DNA from: Dromiciops gliroides
Taxonomy: Eukaryota > Chordata > Mammalia > Microbiotheria > Microbiotheriidae
Assembly (NCBI RefSeq): GCF_019393635.1
Contig: NC_057862.1
Span: forward strand, 680,870,814-680,934,813
Direction: 5' to 3'
DNA length: 64,000 nucleotides
The notes under the pieces are model-generated. The model ran no database searches and was not told the DNA's origin. It was given only the letters and a program-made list of their open reading frames with translations. A program made the position numbers and the translations under genes. Of this stretch, positions 1 to 12,114 are shown piece by piece; position 1 is the first letter of the stretch, and each line of letters opens with the position of its first letter.

Positions 1-34
1 GATAGAAGGAATTTTTCTTCTGATGTAAGCTATT

Positions 35-180
35 CATTTTCAGAAGAGAAAAGTGAGGCCCAGGGAGATGAAGAGATTTTCCAATGGCCATAAACATAGT
101 GAGTCAGAGATCTTGGGTTTGAATCAGGTCCTCTACCTCAAATTCATATCTCTTTCTACCACATCCTACTGACTCCATGA
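35..180 (-). mobile_element. MIR/THER-like SINE fragment
   Basis: AAAAGTGAGGCCCAGGGAGATGAAGAG, then a GTGAGTCAGAG block and a TTTGAATCAGGTCCTCTACC block, follow the reverse complement of the MIR core and its tRNA-like B-box. Diverged and truncated. Confidence 0.5.
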
Positions 181-639
181 CCATCACACATCTGAATGTA
201 AGAGGGAAATTGATGCTTTATGTGATTTAATTCTCAACAAGGGTTGAGAATCTACCAAGAAAGAGACAAGATAAATGGGTCAGTGGAGAGACTAAAGCAT
301 TAGCCTCTGCCACACCATAGGACCCCCCAAGAAGTTTGAAGTATTTCAATCAGGCAATTGATCAATCAGCAAGTATTTATTAAGTGATTAGTGTGTGCCA
401 GAGACTATTGTAGGTGCTAATGATACAAGTACAAAGGGTGAAGCAACCCCTATTTATGATGGGTTTATATAGTAATTGTTATACATATATAAATCTATAT
501 AGCATAACATAAATATAAAGCAAATAGATATAATTAGAAACAAAGTAGTTAATTATTAGGTAGTTAGGGAGGGAAAACACTAACAGTTGAAATTCAGGAA
601 AAGTTTCATGGAGAAGATGGTGCTTGAGCTTTTTCTTAA

Positions 640-866
640 AGGAAGTGAGGAAAGAAGGAAGGAATGAGGGAAGGAATGAAGGAAGCAAGGAAAGAAGAAA
701 GGAAGGAAGGAAGAAAGCTAGGAAAGAAGGAAGGAAGAAAGGAGGCAGGGAGGTAGAGAGGGAGGAAAGGAGAGAGGGAAGGAGGGAAGGAGGAAAGGAA
801 CAAAGAAAGGAAGAAGGGACCTAAAGAAGGAAAGAAGGAAGGAGGGAAAGAGGGAGGGAACACACG
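640..866 (+). repeat. GGAA/GAAGG purine-rich microsatellite
   Basis: Imperfect GAAGGAAG/GAAAGAAGG repeats of about 225 bp, all purine with few exceptions. They open long low-complexity frames on both strands, which I do not consider genes. Confidence 0.93.
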
Positions 867-867
867 T

Positions 868-1620
868 TTATTAAGCACTTACTATGTGCCAGAAACTGGG
901 CTAAACACTAAAAATATCATCTCATTTGATCCTCCTAACAGTCCTATTACATTGGTGCTGTTATTATCCTCATCTTACATGTAAAGAAAATGAGGTAGAT
1001 AGAGGTGTCATGACTTATTCAGTACCATCCAGCGTTTGTCTCTATGAAGCAATGAGGGGTTTTATTTAACCAGGTGTGTGGTACAGTCAATGGTGAGACA
1101 AAGTGATGAGTGATGATGGAGTATCTTGTTTGAGGAATAAGAAAGGCCAGTTTTCTTGAAGCTCTAAGTATGGGAAAAGGAGTAATGATCAATGATGCTG
1201 GAAAGACAAATTTGAACCAGATTATAAAGGGTATTAATAATTCAACAATGGAGTTTCTGTTTTATCTTAGAGCAATAAAGAGTCACTGGAGTTGGTGAGT
1301 AGGAAAGTCATGAGGTCAGATCAACCTTTAAGGAAAAGCATTTTGGCAGAATGTGTAAGATGAACAGGATTGGGGAGGTACTTGAGGCAGGAAGACTAGA
1401 GAGGAGGCTATTGATAATCTATATGAGAAGTGATGAGGACTTGAACTTTGGTGAGCTACATGAATAGAGAGAAGGATTTGAGGGTTACAAAATTAGAAAG
1501 AACAGGATTTGGTGGTGATTGGATATGTTTGGTGAGAGAGAGGGAGGAATTTTTGATAAAAGTCATATTTGGAAGCCTGGGAGACTGGAAGGATGGAGAT
1601 GTCTTGTCACTAAGCATTTA
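868..1620 (+). mobile_element. Interspersed repeat, unnamed family B (long copy)
   Basis: It starts with TTTATTAAGCACTTACTATG and later carries AAGAGTCACTGGAGTTGGTG, GGTCAGATCAACCTTTAAGG, CATTTTGGCAGAATG and GAGGAGGCTATTGATAATC. The same ordered blocks recur at 28358-28930, and the 5' part recurs at 20050-20330, 48385-48680 and about 57790-57920. No ORF is evident. I recognise it as an old mammalian interspersed repeat but cannot name its class. Confidence 0.6.
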
Positions 1621-2399
1621 TTAAGCATCATGTGCCAGGCACAGTATTAGATACTGGGGTTTCAAATATAATACAAATAAATATCTTTGTCCTTAAGAAG
1701 TTTATATTCTCTAAGGAGGGGATTTGGCTCTTCTGATTTTGCTCAGCAATTTCCTATGGACTTTTGCACATTTGTTGGACAGGTCTGAATCTCCTGCTTA
1801 GCTCTTTGTTCCCAGTTTATTCTCTTCCTCGATTACCAGATTTCTATCTTTTTTTAGGGTTTTGTTTTGTTTGATGCCCTAAGACAAAGCACAGAGAACC
1901 CTCCGGTTCCTTCTTGGCCTCTCACATTCTGATCTCATTTATGTGTATCCAGCTGTTTTGGTCTCATTCATGATATGTTGCCCCACATTACTGCTGAATT
2001 AATTTAGCACAAACTCTTTTCAGGGAGCCTCATGGATGGATAGAACAGGACAGAAAAATCAACACTGTGAGACTGAATCACTCATGCAGAACCCTGTAAA
2101 ATAAACCATGTTTTTGAGCACAGCTGGGCCTGGGGCTATTTGAAATTGCTTCTATTAAGTTCCAGGAATCTTCATATTTGAAAGATTATACACCTTTTCC
2201 CCAGATTTCAGAATGAGGAAAGAGCGAATAGTCTTTACCATCCTTGAAATTCCAAACCCCCAGTTTCTTGTCTCTGACTAACATTCTACATCACTATGTC
2301 AAACTAAAATAGAAACAATGACCATTAGTCTGTATCTTTCTATATCTCTCTATCTGTATATGGATCTTTGTGGCTACGTATTAGCTTGGTCTTATTATA

Positions 2400-2720
2400 T
2401 AATATGCTAATGTAATGTGCTATAAGAAATGACAAGCAGGATGATTTCAGAAAGGCCTGGAAAGACTTGTATGAACTGATGTACCATGAAGAAAGTATAA
2501 CCAAGAGAACTTTGTGAATAGAGATAGCAATATTATTTGATGAAGAACTGGGAATGACTTCACTATTTTCAACAATACAATGTTCCAAGACAATCCCAAA
2601 GGACTATAGATAAAACATACTATCCATCACCAAAGAAAGAACTAATATTGATGGAGCATGGACTGAAGCATGCTATTTTTACTTTCATTTTTTTCTTTTA
2701 TTCAAGTTTTCTTATATACT
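2400..2720 (+). mobile_element. L1 3'-end fragment (sense)
   Basis: GAAATGACAAGCAGGATGATT, AAAGGCCTGGAAAGACTTG and GATGGAGCATGGACTGAAGC are sense versions of blocks seen antisense in the L1 copies at 14.2, 38.7 and 41.4 kb. It is the 3' terminal part only. Confidence 0.7.
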
Positions 2721-2787
2721 CTGCCCTGCCCCCCCCCAGTGTGTGTGTATGTGTGGGGGGGAACTAGCTAGGATTTACTTATACTTA

Positions 2788-2893
2788 GAAGCTACAGCAA
2801 CAGTTTAGGCATTAAGCATTTATTAAAGTATATTAGAAGTTAGTAAAGAGAGAACACGTGTCTCTGAAAGAATGGGAAAACTTAGTTCTGATC

Positions 2894-2963
<70 letters not shown>

Positions 2964-3214
2964 GCCTTCACTTACCAGATCACAGTTCCAAAGAGAAAGA
3001 CCCTGACTCAGTTCAAATGGAAGCTCCCCTTGGAACCAGAAGAGGGGCAGTCCCCACACACAGCTCCAAGCTAATTGGCTGGTAGCATTCAAGTCCATTG
3101 ATAGACATGACTTAAAGGTGGTCCATGAATCCTGAGGCAAATTCTGGGGCGCCAATTCAACCTCAGAAAGGTCGAATGCTTTCTCAGCAGGGGTCCTGGA
3201 GAGTAATATTCTCA
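2788..3214 (-). mobile_element. Putative endogenous retrovirus LTR (solo), minus strand
   Basis: On the minus strand it begins TGAGAATATTACTCTCCAGG and ends near TTTAATAAATGCTTAATGCC, with an AATAAA signal in the right place for an LTR R region. The same 3' block (GCATTAAGCATTTATTAAAG on +) recurs at 47290 and, more diverged, at 25250. No gag, pol or env is adjacent. The interpretation as an LTR is inference; a (GA)n tract interrupts it. Confidence 0.5.
2897..2961. repeat. (GA)n microsatellite
   Basis: A perfect GA dinucleotide run of 65 bp inside the putative LTR. Confidence 0.97.
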
Positions 3215-3221
3215 CAGATGG

Positions 3222-3640
3222 AACACTATTGTGGTATAAGAAAGGATGAGCAGGATGCTCTCAGATAAACCTGGAAAGACATGAACTGATGCAAAACATA
3301 ATGAATGAACTGTATACGAAGTAACAGGAGCAGCTAGGTGGTGCAGTGGATAAAGCACTGGCCCTGGATTCAGGAGGACCTGATTTGAAATCAGGCCTCA
3401 GACGCTTGACACTTACTAGCTCTATGACCCTGGACAAGTCATTTAACCCTCATTGCCCGCCCCCCCCCCCAAAGAAAAATAAAGAAAAGAAAAAGAAGAA
3501 AAAGAAAGATCAAGTGAGACATGAATGAAAAGATATGACACTTTTTGTGGAGGTGGGAGGTCCATAGGAATTACATATTGTACATATTTTCAAACTTTTT
3601 CAATGTATCAATCAGTTATATGATTTTTTTCTACTCTAAA
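3222..3640 (+). mobile_element. L1 3'-end fragment split by a SINE
   Basis: The left part contains TATAAGAAAGGATGAGCAGG and ACCTGGAAAGACATGAACTG; the right part continues after the SINE with GTGAGACATGAATG and GGAGGTGGGAGGTCCATAGG, which is diverged L1 3'UTR-like sequence. No ORF is retained. Confidence 0.55.
3327..3510 (+). mobile_element. Marsupial tRNA-derived SINE, short type
   Basis: CAGCTAGGTGGTGCAGTGG is followed by the B-box-like and CTAGCTC blocks and CAAGTCATTTAACCC, then C10 and an A-rich tail with AAAGAAAAG units. About 145 bp of body. Confidence 0.9.
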
Positions 3641-3828
3641 AAGAATGCTATTTATCATATGGGCTCCTCCTATGGAAGGGGAAGAGAGAGGGAAACTAGG
3701 AATAATAAGGATGATGTGTGAAACAAGATACTGATCAAAAGCTTATTATTTCAAAATGTATTTTTATTTATCAAAATGTTAAGTATCTATTATTAAACAT
3801 TGAATCTTTTTCAATAGAATTTTGAGTG

Positions 3829-3974
3829 TTTTTTTTTTTGGTAGGGCAATAAGGGTTAAGTGACTTGCCTAGGGTCACACAGCTAGTAAGTGTCAGTGTC
3901 TGAGGCTGGATTTGAACTCAGGTACTATTGAATCCAGGGCCGGTGCTTTATCCACTGTGCCACTTAGCTGCTCC
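3829..3974 (-). mobile_element. Marsupial SINE, short type
   Basis: The poly(T) start, AAGTGACTTGCCTAGGGTCA, TTTGAACTCAGGTACTATTG and GTGCCACTTAGCTGCTCC run as the reverse complement of the SINE. Confidence 0.9.
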
Positions 3975-4084
3975 TCCAACTGCATTTTAATCTGCTTCTG
4001 GCTTCACTGAGGTATTGAAGAGTGCCTGTTTGACTTCTCTTTTTTGCGAGTGCCAGAATGGTCTTTCTCATTCATCACTTTACA

Positions 4085-5015
4085 GAGATTCCTTCCTGAT
4101 CAAGAATTGTTAGTGGTTTACCCACCTGACTAGATGAGGACTATTTCTCCCTAAAATCCTGAGTTCCCCTACCTCCTGGCTCAGAAAATATCATCAGTTC
4201 ATCACTTGCTCTGAAGTAATGGTTGGTCATTGTTGGTCCAGTCCAACCATATACAAATAAATTTGTTACTCTCTATTACCTCCAGGATCAAATATAAAAT
4301 CCTTTTGTTTGACATTCAAAGCCTTTTGTAATTTCCCTATATCCCACTATTTTCAGACTTTTTATACCTCATAGAACCCAAGTACTCTTCAATTTAGTGA
4401 CATTGGCTTCCTTGTTTTTTTTAAAACAAAATATTTTGTCTCTGAACTCTGGGCATCTTCATTTCCCCCATTCCTGGAATGTTTTTCCCCTCATCGCTAT
4501 CTACTGGCTTCCCCTAGCTTCTTTCAAAACCCACTTGGTTTAAAGTGGAACTTGAGTTAATTAAAACATACTTTCTACAGGAACCCTTTCCCAATCCACC
4601 TTAATTTTTTTTTTTTAGTGAGGCAATTGGGGTTAAGTGACTTGCCCAGGGTCACACAGCTAGTAAGTGTTAAGTGTCTGAGGTCGGATTTGAACTCAGG
4701 TACTCCTGACTCCAGGGCCGGTGCTCTATCCACTGCACCACCTAGCTGCCCCAATCCACCTTAATTTTAAAGTTGTCCCTTCTTTATGTTTATTATTTCC
4801 TATCAATCCTCATCTATAGCTTGGTTATTCATAATTTTTTTCTCCTCCACTTAATTGTGAGTTCCATTTGGGCAGGAACTATCTTTTTCCTTTGTTTTTG
4901 TTCTCAGAGCTTAACACAATACCTAGCACATAGTAGGCACTTCACAAATGTTCACTGGAAAACTTAGCACAGTGTCTACCACATAGTAGGCACTTAAATG
5001 TTTATTGACTGACTT
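4085..5015 (+). mobile_element. L2-like LINE 3' region
   Basis: CCTCCAGGATCAAATATAAA, then a GACATTCAAAGCCTTTTG block and CACATAGTAGGCACTT with TGTTTATTGACTGACT, form the L2 3'UTR signature in sense orientation. The SINE at 4609-4752 splits it cleanly and the L2 sequence resumes after it. The terminal CACATAGTAGGCACTT block is duplicated. Confidence 0.7.
4609..4752 (-). mobile_element. Marsupial SINE, short type, with 16-bp TSD
   Basis: The target-site duplication AATCCACCTTAATTTT is at 4593-4608 and again at 4753-4768. Poly(T) leads into the reverse-complement SINE, which ends CACCACCTAGCTGCCCC. Perfect duplications imply a fairly young insertion. Confidence 0.95.
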
Positions 5016-5019
5016 TTTA

Positions 5020-5740
5020 AAGTTGCTTTCTTTTACATGGTTATGATTTTTGTGTAAAGTATTTTTTCTGATTCTGCATACTTAACTCTGAATCAGTGCA
5101 TTCAGGTCTCTTCAGATTTCTCTACGTTTGTAACTTACATTAATTCTTATAGTGCAATACTATTCAATTACATTCAGGTAGCATAATTTATTCAGCTATT
5201 GCCCATTTGATTATTATGTCCTTAGGTTCCAGTTCTTAGCTATAGCAAGAAGTATATCTCCATCTCTTTTTCTTTCTCTCTATAATCTTTTTCTAGTCTA
5301 TACCTTTCTATAGCTATATCTATCATCTATGCCACTTTATCTCTCTATCCACATATATATCCTTTATATCTCTCCTTTGGGGATAGCAATATCATACTGT
5401 TGGGTCAGAGGATATGCACAGATAAAGGACTTCAGGGACATAGCTCCAAATTGCTTCCCAGAATGGCTGAACTAATTCCTAGCACCACCAACAGTACATT
5501 ACTGTGCCTATCATTCCGTAGTCCTTTTAACAATGGCCATTTTCATTTTGTAGTTTTTCCTCATGTGACATGGCTACAATAGAATCTCAAGATTGTTTAA
5601 TTTGCATTTCTCTTCTTGCTGTTTTTGTCTTGGATTTTTTTCAAATTATCTTTAATAATTTGCATGTTTTTCCTTTGAAAAGTACCTACTCACAATTTTG
5701 ACCATTAACCTATTTTGGAATTTCTTTTTCTTTCACTTCA
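5020..5740 (-). mobile_element. Old L1 3' fragment, antisense
   Basis: TATTCAGCTATTGCCCATTTG, ATACTGTTGGGTCAGAGG, AGCTCCAAATTGCTTCCCAG and TTTAATTTGCATTTCTCTTC follow the same order as in the other antisense L1 copies, with an AT/CT-rich stretch in the middle. Heavily diverged. Confidence 0.7.
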
Positions 5741-7020
5741 AACAATAGTATGCACAATATGTTCTCCCCACTCCCCTATGCTGGCTCTCAGCCAAATAAT
5801 CTATAGATTATGTGAGATTTCATAAATATGCTGTTAACACTTCAGCTTAATGGAAAAAGGCAAAAGGAAAAACCAAGTAAAGGAAGTGGAATTTCATGTG
5901 AATAAAAGTATTGAAAAATGATATGCTATTTTATAAACTTGTATTGGCCCAACCTGAAAGCCAATACCTTTGTGTCACACTAGCTACTGACTACAAACTG
6001 AAAGAAAGGTGATAAAATAAGAAGCTCTGGGGATTCAGACTGATTATGGTTAGCTATATGGAATACTATTACCACTCACATGAACTATTGCAACAACTTG
6101 ATTTGTCTCCATCCACCCATCCTCTCCCTGCTACTATTCTCCAAAAAGCTGCCAAACTGATCATTATAAAACATGGATCTTGTTGTGTTATTCTCTAGAT
6201 GAAGAAGATTCAGTAGTTCCTAATTGCCTCTAGGTTAAAATACACATACTTTTGTTAAATATTTAGAGCACCTCACAGCTGAATAAGGAGAAATTGAAGG
6301 TCTAATGGAGATTTTCTGAATAGGATCCTCATTGTGAAACTACAATATCTTAGATTACTGTGCTGTATAGGACAGTGTGAAAGACATTGTCAGGGCTGGG
6401 GGTAGTGAATGACTTTTCCCCTGAAGAGCTTAAAGTCTAGCATTACATAAGAAGACACTGAGACTAGAGCAAGTTAAGGATGTAGATGAATCTGGGTAGT
6501 GATACAATGTGTTGCCAAGTACAATGAAAACTGTATTGGCTTTGGAGAGAGAAGGCATACAGTAACTTTACCACATTCTAGTTGTGTGTTTTCAAACAGG
6601 TCATGTAACATCTCTGAATCTTAGTCCCCCTCATTTGAAAAAAAAAAGTGAATTAGAAAAATGTGGTGTTTTATAAAGCATAAAGTATTGTATAAATAGA
6701 GATGTCATTATGATCTCATGGAATTGTTTATCAAATTTGATGATGACATGAATCTGGGAACCATAACATTAACAGGAGAGAATGTTGGGCCAAGGTTAAT
6801 ATAAGTATTTATATCAGCTATTTATTTTTTCAGCTTCCAAAAACTGCTTAAAAATTTTAAGTTGGTATTCTTTTATATAGGTGCTCAGTCTTGTAATTTT
6901 TCTAATAAGTTTGTAATATGAGTATGCACAGATAACTGATTCAGGAAGGATCAGAAGCTTCCTTGTCTGGTGAGTCCTGATCAATATGGTTGTATGATTG
7001 TACATCTATGCATGTCTGTG

Positions 7021-7023
<3 letters not shown>

Positions 7024-7087
<64 letters not shown>

Positions 7088-7135
7088 GTCAGAGATCCAG
7101 AGAAAGAAAGATAGAGAGACAGAGAAAGAAAGTAG
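7024..7135. repeat. (GA)n microsatellite
   Basis: About 53 bp of pure GA, then GGGAGAGAGAG and AGAAAGAAAG variants; purine-rich to about 7195. Confidence 0.95.
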
Positions 7136-7467
7136 CAGGGGGGAGGGAAGAGGAGGAAAAAGGACAAGAAAAAGAGAAAGGGGATTCAGGTAGAGAGAGT
7201 TAGTTCAACTTTTGAATGTGTCCCTTCAGTACACAGGATTCATGATATATACCCATAAAACTTCCATGTAGTCTTAAAGTACTTGATCGCTTTTCTTTTT
7301 CGTACTTCAGCCTCATTTTTCAACATATATTTCACTACCTTTCTCTATGTCTACCTTTCTATTAAAGACAGCGAATTTTAAAGAAATAAATAACACATAT
7401 AATTGATATAATTTATCTTTATGAAATATATTAACATTTTAATATGGAAGACATTATTGAGTTGTTT

Positions 7468-7725
7468 GGGGCAGCGAGCTGGCACAGTGGATAGAGTACC
7501 CAACTTTATTCAAGAAGATCTGATTTCAAATCTGGTCTCAGAAAATTACTAGCTATGTGACCCTGGGAAAGTCACTTAATCCTGTTTGCCTCAGTTTCCT
7601 TACTTATAAAAATGATCAGGAGAAGGAAATGGCAAACCATTAAAGTATCTTTGCCAAAAAAACTCCCAAAATGGGTCATGAAGAGTTGGACATGACTGAA
7701 AAATGGCTTAACTATAAATTGTTTA
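7468..7725 (+). mobile_element. Marsupial SINE, long type
   Basis: GGGGCAGCGAGCTGGCACAG start, B-box-like block, then the long-type 3' half: CTCAGTTTCCTTACTTATAA, GGAAATGGCAAACC, TATCTTTGCCAA, ATGGGTCATGAAGAGTTGG and ACATGACTG. Confidence 0.88.
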
Positions 7726-7735
7726 TAGAATTCAG

Positions 7736-7880
7736 GGGGAAGCTAGGTGGCACAGTGGATAAAGCACTGGCCCTGAATTCAGGAAGACCTGAGTTCAAAT
7801 CTTGCCTCAGACACTTGACATGAGCTGTGTGATCCTGGGCAAGTAACTTAATACTCATTGCCCTGCCCCCCCTCCCCAAA
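7736..7880 (+). mobile_element. Marsupial SINE, short type
   Basis: AAGCTAGGTGGCACAGTGG through CTGTGTGATCCTGGGCAAGT, ending in a C-rich stretch. It lies immediately behind a long-type SINE in the same orientation. Confidence 0.9.
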
Positions 7881-8584
7881 TATATCTATCTTTTTGCCCC
7901 CAGAAACAGATATTAGCTCCTAAATTGCAATTGCTTTCATGGTCATCTTTTTGCAAATGAAGTCTACGAAGAACACTCTGGAGTAAATATATAGCCTCTG
8001 AAATAATTTCTTATTGCTTTTTGATGCATGATAAAGCCAACTGGCCACACCCTTTATTTTCATCTCCATGAAGGACTTCCTAGCTACATTTTTCCTTTAT
8101 CTTCTGGTTTCAGTCAGAGTAAGAATGTCAATATTGATATAAATTATTTCCTTTCTAAGCAGGTCCATGTGTTGGTCACTGGACAAAGATCTTGCATCTA
8201 GAATTCCAACAGCTAAGCAAATGTTGATCAAGGAGCTAAAAATACTGGACTTCATATCCTAACACCTTTGCCTGATTTTTTTTTCCTACTGTGTCATGGC
8301 TACCATAAAAACACAAGATTGAGAGAAATTTTCTATTGCTATTTATTTCATGGATGAGAATGGCCAAGGAAACCGTCTCTAAGGGGCCATTGATAGAGTG
8401 TTGAGATGGTCTTTACAATACTTATACAAGTTAATCCTTGGAAAGTAAGATAGCCATTCACCGGGAGACATAAATAAGTCAATATGCATTTATTAAGCTC
8501 TTCCAAAACACTGTAATAATACTGAGGATTTGGAGACAAAAGTGATACATTTCCTGTCCACAAGAAACTTTCTTCTCGAGAGAC

Positions 8585-8665
8585 ATGTACATGCACATGC
8601 AATACACATATGCATATTTTCAAATAAACACATGCATATATACATATGCACATGGAGAGATATTT
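8585..8665. repeat. CA/TA-rich alternating tract
   Basis: Imperfect ACATGCACATGC/ACATATGCAT repeats, mostly alternating purine and pyrimidine. Confidence 0.7.
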
Positions 8666-8889
8666 GGTACATAACTTTTTATTCACAGATAATTGTGTAC
8701 TCATTGAAGCCTTTGAGGTTATTATGCCAAAGAAATAAATAAACAAACAAACAATTATCTGCTACCTGTGCTAATTTTATCCTGTCAATTTACAGCAAGA
8801 AAACAGAGGTCATCCAGCAGCCAACACCACACCAGTCACTGGTTACAGCAAATAGAGAAATTTTGAATGCCGTAGATAAGTTCACTTAC

Positions 8890-8979
8890 CTTTGCAGTAT
8901 ACTTTCCAGGGATGTACCAAGAGATGACAAGGTTAACACACAAACATATTGCCAAAGCTAGGTCAGTGTTTGGGAGCCT
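8890..8979 (-). other. Exon-like island on the minus strand (unproven)
   Basis: On the minus strand 90 nt sit between a pyrimidine-rich acceptor, CTTTCCTTCAG, and a consensus donor, AAAG|GTAAGT. The frame is open throughout (30 codons, hydrophobic core ALAICLCVNLVISWYIPG) and stays open on both sides (8836-9042). No repeat family is recognised there and I do not recognise the protein. A chance arrangement is quite possible. Confidence 0.2.
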
Positions 8980-9234
8980 CTGAAGGAAAGTGTGGGAGAG
9001 AAGAGGTATTAGGCTACCCACCAGAATGAAGGTCTTCACCACTGTTGTGCTGACCTCATTGTTGCATTTCCATGAAACCTGGACAGTCTACAAGCACCAT
9101 GTCTGAATTTCTTCCACTTAAATTCTCTTAGGAAGATTCTGAAGATCAGCTGGAAGAAAGGTTCTAGACACTGAAGTCCTTTCTTAAACTAAACTTCCAA
9201 GCCTTCAAACTCTACTGTAGATAGTACAACACTG

Positions 9235-9665
9235 ATGAGCTGTCCATATTATTCGAATGCCAGACCTATTTTGCCAAAAATACTCTTTTATGGAGATTTC
9301 ACAGAATGTAAGCACTCACAGGGAGATCAGAAGAAGGGATACACTCTCAGAATCTCTCTGAAGAACTTTGGAGTCAGTTGTGAGACATGGGAGACACAAG
9401 CACAGGACTGCCAAACATGGAATGCCTACATCAAAGGAGATTCTGTGCTCTGTGAACCAATCGGAATTGTAGTAGCTCAAAAGAAAAATGAGATGCACAA
9501 ATTTAGAGCCATCTCCACTCCAGAAGGTTCATGGACTATTTGTTCCTAACTGTGATAGAGCTTTTCAAGCTCATATTGGTGTGATCATCCATATTCAGAG
9601 AAACTGTACCTTGACACCAACATAATGATGTAATTTTGGTCCACTTTGAGAATGAACGACAACCA
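9235..9665 (+). mobile_element. LINE remnant: ORF2 C-terminal segment, copy 1
   Basis: The frame contains RPILPKILFYGDF, then SLKNFGVSCETWETQAQDC, and after a frameshift FVPNCDRAFQAHIG. These are the conserved blocks found at the C-terminus of some non-LTR retrotransposon ORF2 proteins: LPK-x-x-x-YG, SLK-x-x-x-I, W-E-x-x-AQDR, then a C-x-x-C...H-type finger. Two sister copies are at 41780 and 50035. It ends in CAACCACCACCAT. The LINE clade is not assigned. Confidence 0.7.
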
Positions 9666-9671
9666 CCACCA

Positions 9672-9880
9672 TCAATCACCACTATGCATACACACATGTA
9701 CATACACATATAGTAGAACACAACACAACATACACAATTGCAAATATACAATGCGATATACATATATACACATGTACATACACACAGAATGGATTTGTGT
9801 ATACATACATAATACACATTTATGAATATATGGAGCAATATATGTATATGCACACATATATACATACAAACACATGAATT
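9672..9880. repeat. CA/TATG-rich microsatellite region
   Basis: Degenerate ACATACAC/TATATACAC repeats. Both strands give open frames rich in Tyr, Val and Cys; these are artefacts. Confidence 0.8.
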
Positions 9881-11640
9881 TTATATGTACATCCTAACAT
9901 AGTAGAAATTGTTTAAACCTTTGATGTTTTATAAGTCTTTGAGAACCCAAGATCACCTTCATGCAACAGTGAGATAGGATAGGACTTTGTGGAGGAAGCA
10001 ACTTTACCCCATCACTAAAAATATAATCCTAGTAGACACTGTTGAACAGATCATTACAAACTCACTAGAGAGGATTTTAAAAAATCTTGTATCTATAAAC
10101 TTTTTTTTAATATTTTGATCACTATTTCCATGTAATTACTCTTCTTTTTAATCCTAAAAAATTTATTTTGGTCATTTAAAACAAGATTTGAGGGTAGGAG
10201 AGTCCATAGGCTTCACCAGACTGTTCAAGGAGTGCCCTTTATATAGAGTGAAAAGGAGGATGAAATTAATTAAGTCAAATGAATATCTGCTATGAATGTC
10301 TTCTATTATTGCCAATATGTTTACAGACACCAGTGTGCCATTCCTGAGGTTCAAAAGATTTGGATTGCACAACTGAAAAGTTTTAGACCAAAAACACTTA
10401 CTAAGACTGAGCAAATAGTCATGGGATGTTCCAATTAATTGAAAGATAGGACCAAGGGGTGGAATATCTAAGGATTGTTTTAGCAAGAGACTATAACATA
10501 CCTAAGTAACTTATTAAATGGGGTTCGGAAATATCTAATAGAGGGCAGCAGAATATTTTCCCAAAGTTATTCAGCACACAACATCAAAATACTGTGTGGC
10601 CCATGGTAAGCAAAGTTCCAGGAATCAAGAGTACTGTCTGTAAATTGTGGGGACCCAGATAAAGTGGATGAAGTATAGCAGTAGCATTATAGTGATTAGA
10701 ACCCAGGTTGGAACTACTTGGGTATGGGATAGGGTACCAGAAAGATATGTGGACACAGGCAGCAAAGCAAGGATGCAATTGCTGGGTTCAGGCATGAATT
10801 ATATCCTTGACCACAATGAGCAGGCTAAGAGAAGAGGTATACGTGTATGGGCCAAGATTAGAAGTCCTTGGGGGATTGATAGCACAACAATGTGTTGATG
10901 CATTTTGTTCAGTTAGACATTTCCAACAAAGAATGGTATCACAGGAGCAGTGATGAGTTACTAGGAAATGAAAGAGTTGTAAACAGAAAAAGACATCAAT
11001 AGAATATAAAAATTCACAGGAAAGGAAACAACAACAAAAAAGCAACCAGAAGGGCACAGAGAAACAAACTTGGCAATTATGTTATTAACATTAAATTTAA
11101 TATCTACTTCTTTTAAAAACAAATGACAAAAATACACAGTTTCATATGCAGTCTTCTTGTTGTTGTTCTTTTGGTGTTTGGATGGCCACATTTATCTATG
11201 ATGGTTAAGTTTATAATAAAAAAGAGAACATTTAAACACAAATAGTCACAAGAAAGAAGAAAAAGAAAATGAATGAAGAAATTGACAAGATCCTTCAAAC
11301 CAAGTCAACATATTCTGTGATAAAATGCAGCTTCAGAGCCAAAGTAGGAACAGTGCAGGGTGGCAAAGAGGATGTAAAATACGGTCCAGTTTTAGGAAGT
11401 GAAAGGGGCCAATAGCATGTAGACTAATGAGAAACCTCAAGTCTGTAGATCATGAATGCTTTAAGAGGAAAGGCAGGAGGCATGGTGAGCACCAATGGCA
11501 CCACAACAAAAGAAATCAATTGATCCTGTTGTCAGACAGGAAGTGACTAGTTGCAGATGTGGGAGTCATAACAAAATCATGAAGCATGCACTAGTCAGAG
11601 CCAAGGTCAAAGTCAAGGTTGTTTTTTTAAAAAGGATAAT
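9881..11640. other. No gene or clear repeat recognised
   Basis: A-T rich sequence with short scattered ORFs below 110 codons, none with codon structure, splice framing or protein similarity I recognise. Confidence 0.5.
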
Positions 11641-11869
11641 GATACAAAAACTATACTCTAGACAATTATTGTAGCCATCATGTTGAAAGTGGAACCCACT
11701 CACTTTCTCCATCTCAAATCACTACTCCTTGAGTTCGGGCAGTATTTGTTATTTATCTTTGTACCCCAAGAGATACAAAGAAGGAATTCAAAAACAGTTT
11801 CTGTTTTTGAATTTTTAAAAATTGACTTGGAAGAGCAAGAAATAACCTTATAGGAATTATGGCATCACA

Positions 11870-12013
11870 GGTTAATGACTGTCCTACCTCCTCATTGTAC
11901 AAATGGGGAAACTGAGGTGAAGTGAATTGTCTAAGGTCATGCTTGTAGTGAATGGAATAGCATTTGAACCCAGACCTTTGGACAACTAATAAATTGTGCT
12001 CTTCTGTCTCCAT
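11870..12013 (-). mobile_element. MIR-like SINE
   Basis: ATGGGGAAACTGAGGTGAAG and CATTTGAACCCAGACCTTTG are reverse-complement MIR core blocks. Confidence 0.65.
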
Positions 12014-12114
12014 TAAATGAGTCTTTCAAGCATATGTTAAGATCATGGCCTCTTCCTTCACAGAAGAATCAAACATTGGAGAGACATATTTTGAGTCAAA
12101 ATAGTGAGCATTTA

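Noticed and set aside
3327-3510. tRNA gene candidates based on GAGTTCAAATCC-type B boxes
   Set aside because: All occurrences lie in SINE heads; no cloverleaf with paired acceptor arms could be drawn.
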